Assembly: GCA_951802195.1 (NCBI GenBank)
Contig: OX637626.1
Span: 310,001 to 374,000, forward strand
DNA length: 64,000 bases
Reading direction: 5' to 3'
From: Tausonia pullulans
Lineage: Eukaryota > Basidiomycota > Tremellomycetes > Cystofilobasidiales > Mrakiaceae
Position 1 is the stretch's first letter. Each line of letters starts with the position of its first letter. The position numbers and the translations under genes were made by a program. The notes beneath the pieces are model-generated. The model was not told the DNA's origin. It worked only from the letters and a program-made list of their open reading frames with translations, and made no database searches. This document shows positions 46,027 to 58,212 of this stretch, in pieces.

Positions 46027-49000
46027 TCAATCCGAGTCGCTCGCAGAGTCCTCCTCGTCGTCGTCCCTGTCCCTCTCCGACTCGCTCGGGACTACACTGC
46101 TCTGGGCCGCCGAACTGAGGGCTGTGGTGCCTCCACTGACAAGCTTGAGCGAGAACTTGATGGGCTCAGGCGCGGCCGAGACCGACGACGACGCGGGAGC
46201 CACCGACGAGCCTGGAGCTGGCGTCGACTTGGCGTTGGACGCGCCGCCGCTGTTGTTGTTGAAGCCTTTGAGGGCCCACTGGCGGGCGAGCTCGGCTTCA
46301 ATGGCTTCGGCATCCTCGTAGACCCACGAGTTGGGCTGGTTGAATATTTTGGCATTAGCGACCATGAGCTCGATGTCGGCTTTGAACTCGTTCGGCGACG
46401 GGTACCGCGACTGAGTGATCTTGCGCTTGATCTGGGAGAGGAACACGGGCTTGCGAATGAGAGTGTAGTACGACGGGTACTGGTTCCGGTCAACAGGGTG
46501 CTCGAATGCCGCCGTCCGAGGCTGGTTGTACTCCTCGTTTTGAAGCTGGCCGAGGGTGTTGTAAATGTCGAGGAGGACTTCCTTGAGCTTAGGTCCGCCA
46601 CCCCCACCGGTCTTACGACGTTTCTGGGTCAAGAAAAAGGATGAGTCAGCTTTGGACCAGGTGAACACCAATCGACCCTGCAAAACCGATTCACCGAACT
46701 CGAAGCGACAGGTTCCTCGTCGTCATCCTCTTCGCCACCCTGGATTGAGGGCGTCGCACTCGCCGAAATGCCTGCACCAAGCCCGCGTTTGCGCTTGGTG
46801 TTTGTGCTGACAGAGCTGTCGTCGTCATCGTCGTCGTCGACGAGGAGTGAGCGCTTGCCCCTCACGCCGCCGCGCTTGCCACCCGAGGCCTTGCCGCGAC
46901 GTTTCGGTTTAGGATCGTCCGAGTCCTCGTCGTCCGAGACAACCGCTGAAGCCTGGCGCGAAGCCTTTTCCGTGGCGCGGCGACGTCGACGGTCCATGGC
47001 AGACTGGAGATCATCCTCTTCATCCTCGAGGGCCTAGAGAAAAAAAATTGAATTGTTCAGCGTCGCCCCCAGACGCACAATGGGGAGAAGAATGCTCACG
47101 TTGAGGAACTGCTCCTCGGTGAGTCCATCGTCGTACTGGACCCTCTCCTTGACACGCTGGCCGCGGCCCTCCTCCTCCTGCAGCAACTCCACGGGCTCAA
47201 TAATCACGTCGCGGCGGTAGACCTCCGGAACCTCGTCATCCGTCATGAGCCTCTCGGGCTTGGGTCCCGGAAGCCCAGACTGAGCCCACTGATCGATGGC
47301 CGTTTGCTCGCGCTCGCGGTCCATTCTCTGGAAGATGGGCAGCTCCGTGTCACCTCGGGCGAGGATCTCGTTAATCTCATCGTCGCCCATCTCGCCCGTG
47401 TCGTCCTCGTCGCTCTCCTCGACTTCAGCCTCGAGGAGCGAGCGCTATGGGCAAGATAGTTCTGTCAGCAAGACAGCCAAACAAGAAGGAGGACTGTCAC
47501 GCACGAGAAGCGCCTCCTGCTCAGCCGCTGATGACTTGTTGTCGAACTTTCCAGCCTGGATGACCTTGCCGTCAATCGCGAGCTTGCCCTGCGCGGTCGC
47601 GAGAATGTCCTCCTCGATCGACTTGGAGGTGACGAGTCGGAGGATCTTAACGACCTTCTTCTGGCCAATGCGATGGGCACGGTCCTGTGCTTGAAGATCG
47701 GCATGAGGATTCCAGTCCGAGTCGTAGCTGCAAGGAGAAGGTGAGAGTCAGGGACGAGACGTCAGGGAGAAGACAAGAGAGAACAAAGATGCACATGATG
47801 ACGGTGTCGGCCGTCTGAAGATTAAGACCGAGACCTCCGGCACGCGTCGAGAGGATAAAGATCTTGTAGGGCGAGTTCGGGGCGTTGAACTTGGTGATGA
47901 GATCCGTCCGGTCGTCGGCCTTGGTGGAACCGTCGAGACGGAGAAGGTTCTCGCCGTATCCGCGGTAGATGAGATAGTCCTCGAAGATATGCATAATGTT
48001 GACCATCTGGAAGAAGATAAGGACCTGCAAGACGGGAGGGAGGGACCGGGTCAGAAAAGGAGGAGGACAGTTAAGACACTTGGACCACGCACTCGATGGT
48101 CTGTCGCGAAGAGTTTGGGCAGGATCCGATCGAGGAGCTCAAACTTTCCAGAGCACCGCCAGAGCCGGTCATCCGAGATGCGCATCGGGTTTACAGTCTC
48201 CTCGACCGCCTCGAGGACGAAGGGATGGTTGCAAATCTTCCGGAGCTGCATGACCGTGTTGCTGAGACCCTTGACGATGCTCGTCTTTCTGTAAATGATA
48301 CCGAGAGCGTCAGAGCCAAATTACAGGACAGAAAGGGAAGGGAGGGACGTGCCCGCTCTTATCAAGACCCTCGGATGCGAGGAAGCCGTGCTTGCGGTAT
48401 GTCGTGTAAATCCGCTGCTGGAGAGCGCTCATCTTGCACTTGATGACCTTTTCAACCTTGTCCGGAAGCTCGCTCTCGACGTCCTTTTTGAGTCGACGGA
48501 GAAGGAAGGGCCGGAGGACCTTGTGTAGACGACGGATGATGAGAAGCTGCTCCTCCTCGTTGATGTCCATCTTGTCGGCACCGCCCGTGTTCGCAAAGGG
48601 AGTGTTAAACCACTCGTCGAACGACTTGACGGAGTTGAAGATCTTGGGGAGAACGAAGTTAAGGAGCGCCCAGAGCTCGGGGAGGTTGTTCTGGAGGAAG
48701 GAGAAAGCATCGGTCAGCTCAGGCTCGGACGAGAGAAAGGAAAGTAATTACACACCTGGAGCGGCGTTCCCGTTAGGATGAGCCGGTACCTCGAGGTGTA
48801 GTACAGCGAGAGCGTCTGGGAGAGCTTGCTTTGCGCATTCTTCATGCGGTGACCCTCATCGATGATCATGTGTATCCACTTGATCTTGCCGAGGAGCTGC
48901 TTTTCGCGGATGATATATTCGAACGTCGTGATGAGTACCTGGAAGTTGCCAGCCTTAACACGCGCCGCGGCATCCCGACGGGATTGAGGGGTGCCCTTGT

Positions 49001-51614
49001 AGATGACCGTCGAGACCGAGGGTGCCCACTTCTCGAATTCAAGCGTCCAGTTCGTGATGGTCGAAAGCGGGACGATGACGAGGTAGGGGCCCGGTTGCTT
49101 CTTCTTCTCGATAAGGAACGTGATGAGAGAGAGCGTCTGAATGGTCTTGCCGAGACCCTGGAGGTGGAAAAGCACACAGGAGGGTCAGCAGAAATCAAAA
49201 TGATACGTCTTTTTAGGACCCACCATCTCGTCGGCGAGGATACCGTTGAGCCGGTTATTGTAGAGCGAGACCATCCATTGAAGTCCCTTGAGCTGGTACT
49301 CCTTGAGCTTGCCGCCGACAAGAATCGTCGGTTGCGTCGTGACCTTCTCCGAAATCTTGTGGGCGACCGAGTAGTAGTCCACCTTGTTCGGGTCCTCTCC
49401 GGGCTCCGGAGCCATCTTCTCTGCGCCAAAGAGCGACTCGTCGACAGCACCGTCCTCTGTCTCGAACGGCAGGACATGGGCATCACGGTGGATGTCGTCG
49501 TTCTGCTGGGCAACAACGGCCTGGGCGAGCGAGTCGAGGTACGAATCCGTCTGGCGGATAAGGTGCGTGATGCGAGTGTCCTTCGCCGTATCGATGAGCT
49601 TAAGGTAAGCCTCCTCGTCGTCGTTCTTGAGGGCCTTGAGACGCTCCTTCGACAGTCGCTCAATACGCTTTTGCTCCTCCTTCTCTGTCGAGACATGGTA
49701 GCTAAGGACGAGCTTGCCGAGCCTCTTGGATTTATCCTGTGCGGCCGATCCGGCGCGGACAAGCTCCCTCCCGTGGGCGCAGATACCCTGAACGTAGTCG
49801 AGTTGCTTCTGCTTCACCTTCTTGTCGCGCTCCATCCTCTGCTTGCGCTCGATCGACTCTGTGAGCCTTGCGTCGCGGAGCGTCTGCTTCTTGTTCCGCC
49901 GGAACGTCGTCCGGTCCGTCCCACTGACGAGCGCCGAGGCCGAGTTGAGCGACCTCACAACGTCCTCCCTCAGCTGGGCCTGCTTGTCCCTCAGCTGAAG
50001 AGCCTTGAGCTCAATGAGCGCCCGAATCTTGGCGTCCGAGGGCACAGATTGGATGAGCCCATTGACGTTCTCAGGTCCGCGGGCCTCGTCGTCCCCGAGA
50101 GTCGAGGGGAGGCGTTCGAGCTCCTCGATGCGCCACTGGATTCGGGTCTCGACGTAACGGTTGCGTTCTTCGAGGAGGAGGTAAGGATCGAGGCCGCTCG
50201 GCATGAGCGAAGGCACGAGCAGCTTCTGCTGCTTGGACGCGAGATAGGCCGTCGTCGGTGGTGGGCGGCGGAGGAGCGTGAGCGGGTGCGTGTACGCGTT
50301 GTAGGGATAGATGGCCGAGGACTCGTCCATCTCCATCACGTAGGGGAGCTCCGAGGAAGTGGCAGACGCCTGCTTGGCGGCTGCCGGTGTGGTGGCAATT
50401 GCAGGAGCAGGGGTTGTCGACGAGGAAGGCGTCGTCGTCGTGGGTTGCGGCTCGCCCCTGGCGAGCTTCTCGCGAGCATCAGCAGCGGCTGTGACGTCGG
50501 CCGATGACTCAATGAGCTTATTCTCGAGTGCCGTCGAAAGCTGACCGTCCGAGCCCTTTCCATCCTCATTCTCGAGATCCTTCTCCCAGCCAAAGTGGGT
50601 GACGGCCTGCTGAAGATGGGACGGGAGCGGGAGGCCGCGGTGGATAAGTCGGTACGCGTGGATCTGGGCTCGCAGCTGGGCAATGTGCTCCGGGCTCAGC
50701 GAGGAGAGCGAGTGCGACTGGCCGTTCGCTTTGGCGTTGGAAGCGGCGTTGTTGAGTCCGGCTGATGGATGGTGACACAGAGAAGGGGGAAGGGCGGCGG
50801 AGAAGGAGGAAGAGCAGATGAGGCGTCAGATCGACCAACAAAGGTAATGACCTTTCTCTCGAGGGCCTGCCATTCAGAAAGCGAGAGACGAAGAAGCTCA
50901 CCCCCGTTCGCGTTGGACGCGGCGGTTGCAGCGGCGGCCTGACGCGCCTGCTGCTGGCTCCGGGCAAGTTGGCTGAAGGAGAAGCAACAGCGAGGGGGGA
51001 ACAACGAGGAAGGACAGAACGAGAAGTGTCAGTAACATCTCCGGGCTCTCCAAGGATAAAGACGGGCAAGAAGACGAATGGAAGAAGCGCTCACTTCCAC
51101 TCATGAGCCTTTTGGAAGAGGCCGATGAGACCCTGGAGCTGCTTCATGTCGTGCGACGTCTCGGGGGTGAGGCCGCTCGCGGAGAGCGAGCGGTAGCGCT
51201 GGAAAGAGGATGAGGGGGAAGACGCGACGCGTGCAAGTAGTCTAGTCAGCTGGGTGGTCCCTCTTGCCCCTCGTTCCCTCAACACGGCTGGCTGCTGCTC
51301 AAACTCACCTCGACGACCATAGACATCTTCTCCTTGGTGAAGGTGCTGAGCATTTCAGGTGTCAGGCCCGGCGGAAGCGGCGGGAGACCGCTCGGCAGCT
51401 GGACGCTTCCCGGCGGGGCGACGCCGTGCTGCTGCTGCTGCTGGAACTGCTGCTGCTGAGGCGTTGGCTGCTGCTGTCCCTGGCCGTTGCGGGTAAGGTT
51501 AGCGGTGTTGAAGGCCGCGTCGGACTGTTGATGAGGCTGGCCGAACGCGGCGTTGGTGGATGGGCCGCCATTGGCGAGCGGCGGCTGCCCAAAGGTCGGC
51601 GTAGAGCCGTCCAT
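46027..51614 (-). CDS. SNF2/STH1-family ATPase of a SWI/SNF-type remodeller
   Basis: Catalytic ATPase of SWI/SNF or RSC. The N-terminus [17 protein letters not shown] leads to a CAG-encoded Gln run (about 51430-51480). The QLQ domain is [20 protein letters not shown], and the HSA-type helix is rich in Arg/Glu/Lys ([20 protein letters not shown]). The helicase core has GILADEM joined over an intron to [15 protein letters not shown], then [20 protein letters not shown], the box [39 protein letters not shown] and [15 protein letters not shown]. SnAC-type sequence ([34 protein letters not shown]) follows. The C-terminal bromodomain shows [20 protein letters not shown] and [13 protein letters not shown], and the protein ends [14 protein letters not shown], SnAC and bromodomain together separate it from ISWI, CHD and INO80. 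Confidence 0.95.
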
Positions 51615-52114
51615 GCTGACCGGCGAGGCGACGGGCGGGGCGAGGAGGTATGGGACGGAAAGGGTGAAAGAGGACTAGAGGGGGGCTGTTCCTCAGTGGA
51701 TGGCCGAAGGAGAATGAGTGGATGAGGTGGGTGCGTCCGGTGTCGACGAATGGACGCGACGACGCGAATGAGGAGAGGGACGGGAAAGAGAGGGGGAAGG
51801 AGGGGGCCGAATGAGACGGTCGTGGAGGGCGGGCGAAAGAGAGAGACTGTGAGCGCGAGGGAGCGGCACGCCTGCCGTTTCGGGCGACAAGCTTCGTCTT
51901 TCTCCCGGGTTCCGTCGTCATCGCAACCATGCAGGGGTCATTGACGACACCTGCTCTCGCGATAGGAGGGCAGTGAGATGGAGAGGTGTTCGTGTAGCGT
52001 TTCCTCAATTCGATGGCTTCGACAAATCTGCGCCTGCCTGGAATGCATGCGCGCGCGCGTAGTCACTTCGCTCAAAGCTGATCCATCTATCTATAGCACA
52101 GGAAGCCACGCCTT
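51615..52114. promoter_or_regulatory. Upstream region of the SNF2/STH1-like gene
   Basis: About 500 bp between the thioesterase stop and the ATPase start, both minus. The half next to the ATPase is very C/T-rich on its coding strand (CTCTTTC and CCCTC runs). The thioesterase end has a (GC)n-like run, gcgcgcgcgc, near 52048. No gene is supported. Confidence 0.4.
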
Positions 52115-53551
52115 CTACTTGGGAGGAAGGACCGCCGAAAGCCTGTCGAGAGCGAGAAAGGCGGTCAGAGCTGTCGCTTTACTTGTCACAATATCATCGA
52201 GTAGGCGGGAACGCACCAGGCTCCGATGTGTTTGATCTCCTCCGGGGAGGTAGAGTGACCCATCCCAGGGTAGCTCTTGAAATCGACACCCTTTCCGCCA
52301 ACCGAAGTCGCCTCGGGAAACCCGAGCTCGCCCTTAAGGAGCTTGACAGATGCCTCTCCGACTGAGGTAACCAAGGACGAGAGTGGTATCAGCATTGTCT
52401 GTCAGGCTCAAGAGGCGCGTAAAGGCCGCACATTGATAGTTGACCACGGGGTCGGCTGATGAGGAAAAAGTCGTTCAAGGAGTTCAGCGAGTTTAGTTTT
52501 AACGAGGGCAAAAGAGTACGTCGACAGACCTTTGCCATGTCCCCAGAAGATAGGGAGCTCCTTGGCGTTCGGTTGGAGGCGGGAGTGGATCGTCGCCCGC
52601 ATAGGGAGCCATCCCGAGAGAGCTGAGTTTGGAAGCAATATAGGTGTGAGCGAGATCCAACTTGAACGAATGAGGGTCGCGTGGACCTACCGATGATGCC
52701 GCCTTGAGAGGGACGAGAGAAGACATATCTTCAGCTCAAGACCAAGAATTCATCAAAGAGCCTTGCAAACGCACCAACGGCGCTAGCAATCTCCTTGCCC
52801 TTGCCATCGTGGTCAAGAAGGCCCGAAAGCAGACTGAGGGCGCAACCCTGGGAGAAGCCACCGATCTGTCGAGGAGTGACGACATCATCAAAACTGGTTC
52901 ACGGTGAGCGTCGTGACGTCCGGACGTACGACAGTGCGATGCTTGTCGATGTCAAGGGAGTTTTGGAGGATGAGCGACTGGATCTGCTTCATCGAGGACT
53001 CCATGCCAGAGACTGAGGAGAGAGAGCATGCGTCGACAGGTTAACGAGATTGCAGAGTGCTGTCTTCCGGTGACAACACCCACCGTCTTCGGACGCCGGG
53101 TCCGTGAGCTTCTCAAGTTGAGTGAGATCGAACCTGGAAGGCGTAGTCAGTCATCCGAGGAGATTCAGAGTGGCGGCAAGTCTTACCAGGATGGCATTTC
53201 CTGGCCGTAAGCGAGTGCAACACGCCTGAGATGCAAGTCGCGTAAGAGCGCGAAGGTCAGCGACATGTGGACACTCAGTCTCTTTCACGAAGGCGCACAA
53301 CTGACTGAATTGGGCTGTTGGGCAGGATCCATTTGACATGAGGCAGCTGAGGAGCAAGCATCTTGGCAACCGGGAGCCATCCCTGGGATGAGAGTAGCGA
53401 GGAGGCAGGTGAGAAACGATTGCGCGCCGCCAGCCTGTAACAAGCAAGCTTTCCTACGCACGGCACCGGAATCGCCGAGTCCATGACAGAAGATCACGGT
53501 TGCCGACCATTTGGCCGTGGGAGCGACGGTCAGGAAGGTAAGAGGAGGCAT
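52115..53551 (-). CDS. Acyl-protein thioesterase (LYPLA/APT1 family)
   Basis: Alpha/beta hydrolase that removes palmitate from cysteines of cytosolic proteins. The start is MPPLTFLTVAPTAKWSATVI, followed by the oxyanion motif FCHGLGDSG, GWLPVAKMLAPQLPHVKWIL and PNSPIQ. Then come MPSWFDLTQLEKL, a helix, and the nucleophile elbow GGFSQGCALSLLSGLL (Ser in GFSQG). The catalytic Asp lies in FWGHGKADPVV, the His in YPGMGHSTSPEE. The last exon turns IGAW into IGAWLSAVLPPK, the usual C-terminus, fixing the stop at 52115. About eight short introns are present. It is divergent from MRF1 with only about 125 bp between the starts. Confidence 0.9.
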
Positions 53552-53675
53552 GGAGGTGGACGTTATAGGTGAAGTTGGGATGACGGTCCGTGCCGCCCCG
53601 CGTCCCCTTGCTACGTTCGACCTGTCTTCATTCTCCCGTAACCTCCAACACCTTGATGCCCTAACGACTCGAACG
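53552..53675. promoter_or_regulatory. Very short divergent promoter, thioesterase and MRF1
   Basis: Only 124 bp lie between the two start codons, so the 5' UTRs probably overlap or a single bidirectional promoter serves both. The MRF1 frame is open upstream of its chosen ATG, so a slightly longer MRF1 would leave even less space. Confidence 0.5.
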
Positions 53676-55478
53676 ATGGCCCCTTCCTCTTGCATGCTTG
53701 CATATGACCTGCGCAGCCTCCTCCGGTCCGCCTTCCTTACAACTGTCGGCCCATCCTCAATCCCGACAGGCTCCTCTTCTCTCCGCGCGTCGTTCTCGTC
53801 CTATTCGCTTCGGTCTCCTACTTTTCTGGCCGGCTCTTCCTTTCCGACTTCCCTCCGGTTTTCTTCACAGCAAAGGACGACGCTGCCTTCGCGGAGGTCC
53901 TTTCATGTCTCGCCTGCCCGGAGCGCATTTGTCCTCGACAGCTCGCACCACGACCAGGTCGTCCAGATTCTGAAGGCTAAGATCGAGGATCGAGCCGAGC
54001 TTGTGAAGCAGGTGCGTCCCTCGCCTAAAAGGTAGAGCTTGTCCGCTCGAGGCTCATCTGACTAGGTGTTTGTTGTCAGGCGGAGGAGGCCCTCGGTGTC
54101 AATGCTCGAGAGTCCTCAAAGCTCGGTCGAAAGCTCAAGAACCTTGACCCGTTGAAGGAAGCATACGACGAGTATCTGGCTTTAACAGAAGTGGGTGTCG
54201 TGAGATCTTCCTTTCTTTTCTCTCCTCAAACGAGGGACTCCGCATGCTCTTCGTGCAGATGGGCGCGAAGTCGTTTCAGTGTGGCGCTGCCACCACTCCC
54301 GATCACGACTGACGCCAGCTCCCCTTTTTTTTTTCCCTCCTCCAGTCCATTACAGAATCTGAAACTCTCCTCAATGACTCGGACCCAACGATGCGAGAAA
54401 TGGCTGAGGAGGAAATTGCCTCCGCTCACCAAGCGCTCGATACCCTCCTCTCTCGTACCGTCCCCCCCCTCCTCCTCCCCCCACTCCCCTCCTCTTCCCT
54501 CAGCTGCATCCTTGAAGTCAAAGCCGGGGCAGGAGGAGACGAAGCCGCGTTGTTCACGGAGGAGATCCGGAGCATGTACCTCAAGTTTGCGCAAGCTCAA
54601 GGTTGGAAGGCCAAAGTCCTGAGCGAGACAGAGCAGGGAATCAAGGGGATTCGGGAGAGCCATATTGAGATCAAGGGCGATGGGGCGTACGGGAAGCTGA
54701 GGTGGGAGGGGGGTGTTCATAGAGTCCAGAGGATCCCGGTCACAGAGAGCAAGGGTCGGATGCAGACGAGCACAATGGCGGTCATTGTAAGTAGCGCCTC
54801 TCTCTCGGCATCCTGTGATACCTAGCGGCTGACGTCGACTCTCCGTAGGTACTTCCCATCGACGAGAACCCGCAGGTGGATGACCTCGCCTACGTCGACG
54901 AGAAGGAGGTCAAAGTCGAAGTAATGCGTGCCTCGGGCGCTGGAGGACAGCACGTCAACAAAACAGAGTCGGCCGTCCGGCTCACCCACATCCCGACCAA
55001 AATCTCTGTCAGCATGCAGGACAACCGATCGCAACACCAGGTAAGTTTGCGCGGCTCTTCACTTACTCTTCCAACGGCACCTCACTGACGGGCCGCCCCT
55101 GTATCAGAACCGTGCCGATGCGTGGGTCATCCTCCGAGGACGGCTCTACGCCGCTCGACTTGCCGAAAAGCAGGCCCAGGACCGCATCACGCGCAAATCG
55201 CAAATCCCAGGGATGGACCGGGGAGATCGCGTCCGGACGTGGAACTACCCTGGCGTGAGTTTCTTCTGCCCCTACTCTCCTGCTGCTCAGCACTGAAATT
55301 GACTTTCTGCACCCAGGACTACATCCGAGATCACCGAGCTGAATACACCGCCACGGGTGTTGGTCGGGTCCTGGCGGGTCCAGGACTCGAGGAGATTGTG
55401 CAGATCCTCGCGGACTATCATCTCACGCTGCGGTTGAGAGGTCTGCTTGAGGGCGTGGAGATTGACGCGGAAGACTAG
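53676..55478 (+). CDS. MRF1: Mitochondrial peptide chain release factor 1
   Basis: Releases finished peptides from mitochondrial ribosomes at UAA and UAG. The N-terminus ([20 protein letters not shown], then a long Ser/Arg-rich stretch with [14 protein letters not shown]) is a presequence. The RF1 body shows [52 protein letters not shown] and [11 protein letters not shown]. The catalytic loop is [18 protein letters not shown], whose GGQ enters the peptidyl-transferase centre. C-terminal blocks are [32 protein letters not shown] and [19 protein letters not shown]. About five introns lie in between, all with usual sites. The length and motif order fit the family. The ATG at 53676 is chosen because the sequence before it is the divergent promoter. 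Confidence 0.93.
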
Positions 55479-55767
55479 ATCAAATCATAATGGTTTATAT
55501 GTGACCTCCGTTTCACAGCCGTCTGTGAAGCAAAAGTTTCGGACAAGATGTACATATCGTCATATCTGGGTCGAATGACGTCCCTCATCCCAGTGAAGCC
55601 AAGGGGCAAGAGGTGACGCGGATGGTTTCGCGCGAGGAGCGTCGTCGTCTCCACTCGCGCATGACCTCTCGTCTCGTAACCTTCCCGCTTTCTCCATCCT
55701 CCTTCCATCAATCACCACCCCCCCACCCCCTTACTCCCCTTCAAACTTTCCACTCTACCAACCAGCC

Positions 55768-57397
55768 ATGGCCGTGAGTGCTGGCCCTCAAGACCAAGGG
55801 CAAGAGGTCGTCGAGCCTGGCGAGCTGACTTGTTTGGTCTCTGGCCTCGTTGGTTATCCCCACTTGCCTGCTAGTCTTACCTCGTCAGTGCTCGCCCAGG
55901 CCGTCGCCATTGGTCTGATGCTCCCAACTGATAGTCATATCACCTGATCTTTCCAGGCCCAAGCCAAGGATGTCAGCCGCTCATTCTCTTCCCCACGAGG
56001 CACGCTCAGTCACAAGCGCTGACGTCTCCCCGTAACTCCGCTTTCCTCTCTCGACCTCTTCTCTCATACCCCCTTCACACTTCCCGCTCCTTCTCTAGGC
56101 CGTCGTCAACCTCGTCCACAGCCATCTTGACCCGGACGCCGACGTCCAACTGCCACCTGGCGCAACTATTAAGCAATCCGAGAAGCCCGTCGATGACGTG
56201 GGCCTCGTAGCGTTCACGGCCAAGGAGGTCAAGCACGAGGTGAGTTCGAGCTAAGCTAGAGCTTGCGAGATGATGGATCCATCTTCTGACATGCATTTGG
56301 AAAACGTGCCAGATCCTTGTCAAGCTCAACCAGCTTCGTCTGGATGACGCGAAGCACGGACTCGGGGAGGTCAAGGCGCTCTTTGACGAAGTCGGAGAGG
56401 ACAGGTACGTCGGATACGATGACGCACCAGTGCTTCGGTTGCGGTTGCGATGCAATAAATGAGCAGGGGTGAAAGAGATAGCCGGAGTAGGGGATGGTTG
56501 AAGTCTGGAGGAGAAGGATGCATGACGGACCATGACGGTCGAAGGCGGAGAGGAAGAGTGTATCCTTCGCATCCGAGCGGCGAGTGCTGACGAGTTTTGC
56601 TGACCATCTCCCCTCGTGGCTGGAACCAAACCTCTTGTTTCCCAAATAGCATTCAATACTGTGTGTCCGGAGACAGTTTCTCCGTTGTTCGGCTTTTTTT
56701 GAGAAGGGCGAACTGACAATGTTGCCCTTCCATCCCCGTGTGTCCCCGCAATGGGTAATCACCTGCGGTCGCCTTGACCTTTCGGCTCTTGCTCCTGCGA
56801 CCCTTCTTCAGACAAGCCCATCTCGTACCTCGTCATCGCTGTTCCTCACGGAGATGACTATATCGGCAAGATCCAACTTGACGACGAGGGGCACTGCATC
56901 CACGGTTGGTTGAGAGAACGTTAAGGCGGGCCTTAAGGGGCATCGCTAACTTCTCCCTCTCTTGTCCGCTATTTCCTCGCCGCCCCCACCCTCGTTGCAC
57001 CCGCTCCCAGTCCGCGTCTTCTCTCCCCCAGGTGGCAAAGGCCGTGAGTCGTCAGCTGTATGAGTCGTTATCCAGCAGACACATCCATGCGTCTGCACCG
57101 CGCTTCATGTGTTCTGACGGCCTGCGCCGGCAACCTGATATCCCACCCCAGCCTTCAAGTTTCACTCGATCGATACCCGCCCGACCGAGGACGGCGGCGC
57201 GGTGTTCAAGCCCTCTGACAAGGTTGGTAGTTGTAAATTTGGACGCGGTCAACGTCATCACTCGTTCAGCGAGCATGTGTGACTCTGTCCACGACCTGAC
57301 TGAGCCTCGGGGACTCTGTTTACGAGCTGACCGAGCCTCGGCTTTGGGTGACTACACCTCTCTCCCCTCCACGCAGCTCAAGTACTTTGAGTACTAA
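55768..57397 (+). CDS. Small protein from many short exons and long introns, unknown function
   Basis: The first exon is only ATG GCC followed by GTGAGT. Later exons give AQAKD, AVVNLVHSHLDPDADVQLPP, then PVDDVGLVAFTAKEVKHE and ILVKLNQLRLDDAKHGLGEV. A gap of about 408 nt follows, which by phase probably hides one more tiny exon, then DKPISYLVIAVPHGDDYIGK and IQLDDEGHCIHG. A 12-nt exon (57032-57043) joins this to PFKFHSIDTRPTEDGGAVFK, and the end is LKYFEY. The protein would be about 130-140 residues. Introns here are several times longer than elsewhere in the window, which often marks a highly expressed gene in basidiomycetes. I do not recognise the family. The exon set is partly inferred. 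Confidence 0.5.
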
Positions 57398-58212
57398 AGA
57401 ATAAGACGATGAGCAGGGTGGCAAACGGCACCAAAGAAGATAAGACTGAACTTGAGATCGATGATGATTTGCTGCAATCCATACGTATCCAATTCTGCCC
57501 GGGCACTGTGTGTACCCGACAGAGCGACGAGATAGTACCCGGGACCGAAGGCCAGCATGTGTTCTAAGTGGACGGCGATAGTTTGCCCGAAGGTGTCAGC
57601 CCGTGAACCCGAGCGAATGCGGGGGGTGGGCGGGCAGACGGCGAGGGATCGTTGGTGCAGGGTGGTTGCGGAGAAGGGGCCGCCTCGGGGTTCTTGGCGG
57701 ATCTGACAGGCAGGTCTCCTGTCTCCGAGCGAGTCTTTCTCTAGCCCCCACGTCTCTGCTCAGACTTTTGTGCTCTCCTCTCCAACAGCCGCCTGCCTGA
57801 CCCTTTTCCTCCCCCCGTCCCTGACGAATACGCACAGGTTGTGCCAGAGGGTGGGTTGCGCAAGCCAGGTCACCTAGACTCCCTCGCCTGCGTCTGCCGG
57901 CGGCCGTCTTGAGAGGGGATCGGCCCACCTCGTTTGTCTCCCGCAGCGCACTTCATGCCCTATGGGAGACGGCCGCCGGCCGGACCCCTTCGTGGCGCTC
58001 TGTCCCTTGTCTTTCGCTTGATTGAGCCCTAGCCAGACCGCAAGCGTGCGAGCGACACCTGTCCCTTCCGTGCATGGTCCTGACGCCTCCTCTCTCTGCC
58101 ATCCAGACAGACACCCACAATCAGCAGCCAAACGAAGCCAGGGAAGGAAGCTGCCTACACACCCATCACCTGTCATCACCATTCCTCCACCGTCAGCAGC
58201 CCATATCGCATC
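57398..58212. other. Long intergenic region
   Basis: About 815 bp between two plus-strand genes. It should include the 3' UTR of the first and the promoter of the second. Short frames on both strands are Arg/Pro-rich shadows of GC-rich DNA. The right 150 bp are C/A-rich, as in a 5' UTR. Nothing else is seen. Confidence 0.4.

Noticed and set aside
48831-50507. 558-codon open frame on the plus strand
   Set aside because: It lies exactly opposite the SNF2/STH1 exon (49185-50339), whose protein is unmistakable. Its Leu/Arg/Val/Glu-rich content is the mirror of GC-rich coding DNA.
51420-51490. CAG/CTG repeat as a microsatellite of separate interest
   Set aside because: It encodes the Gln run common at the N-terminus of SNF2-type proteins and needs no other explanation.
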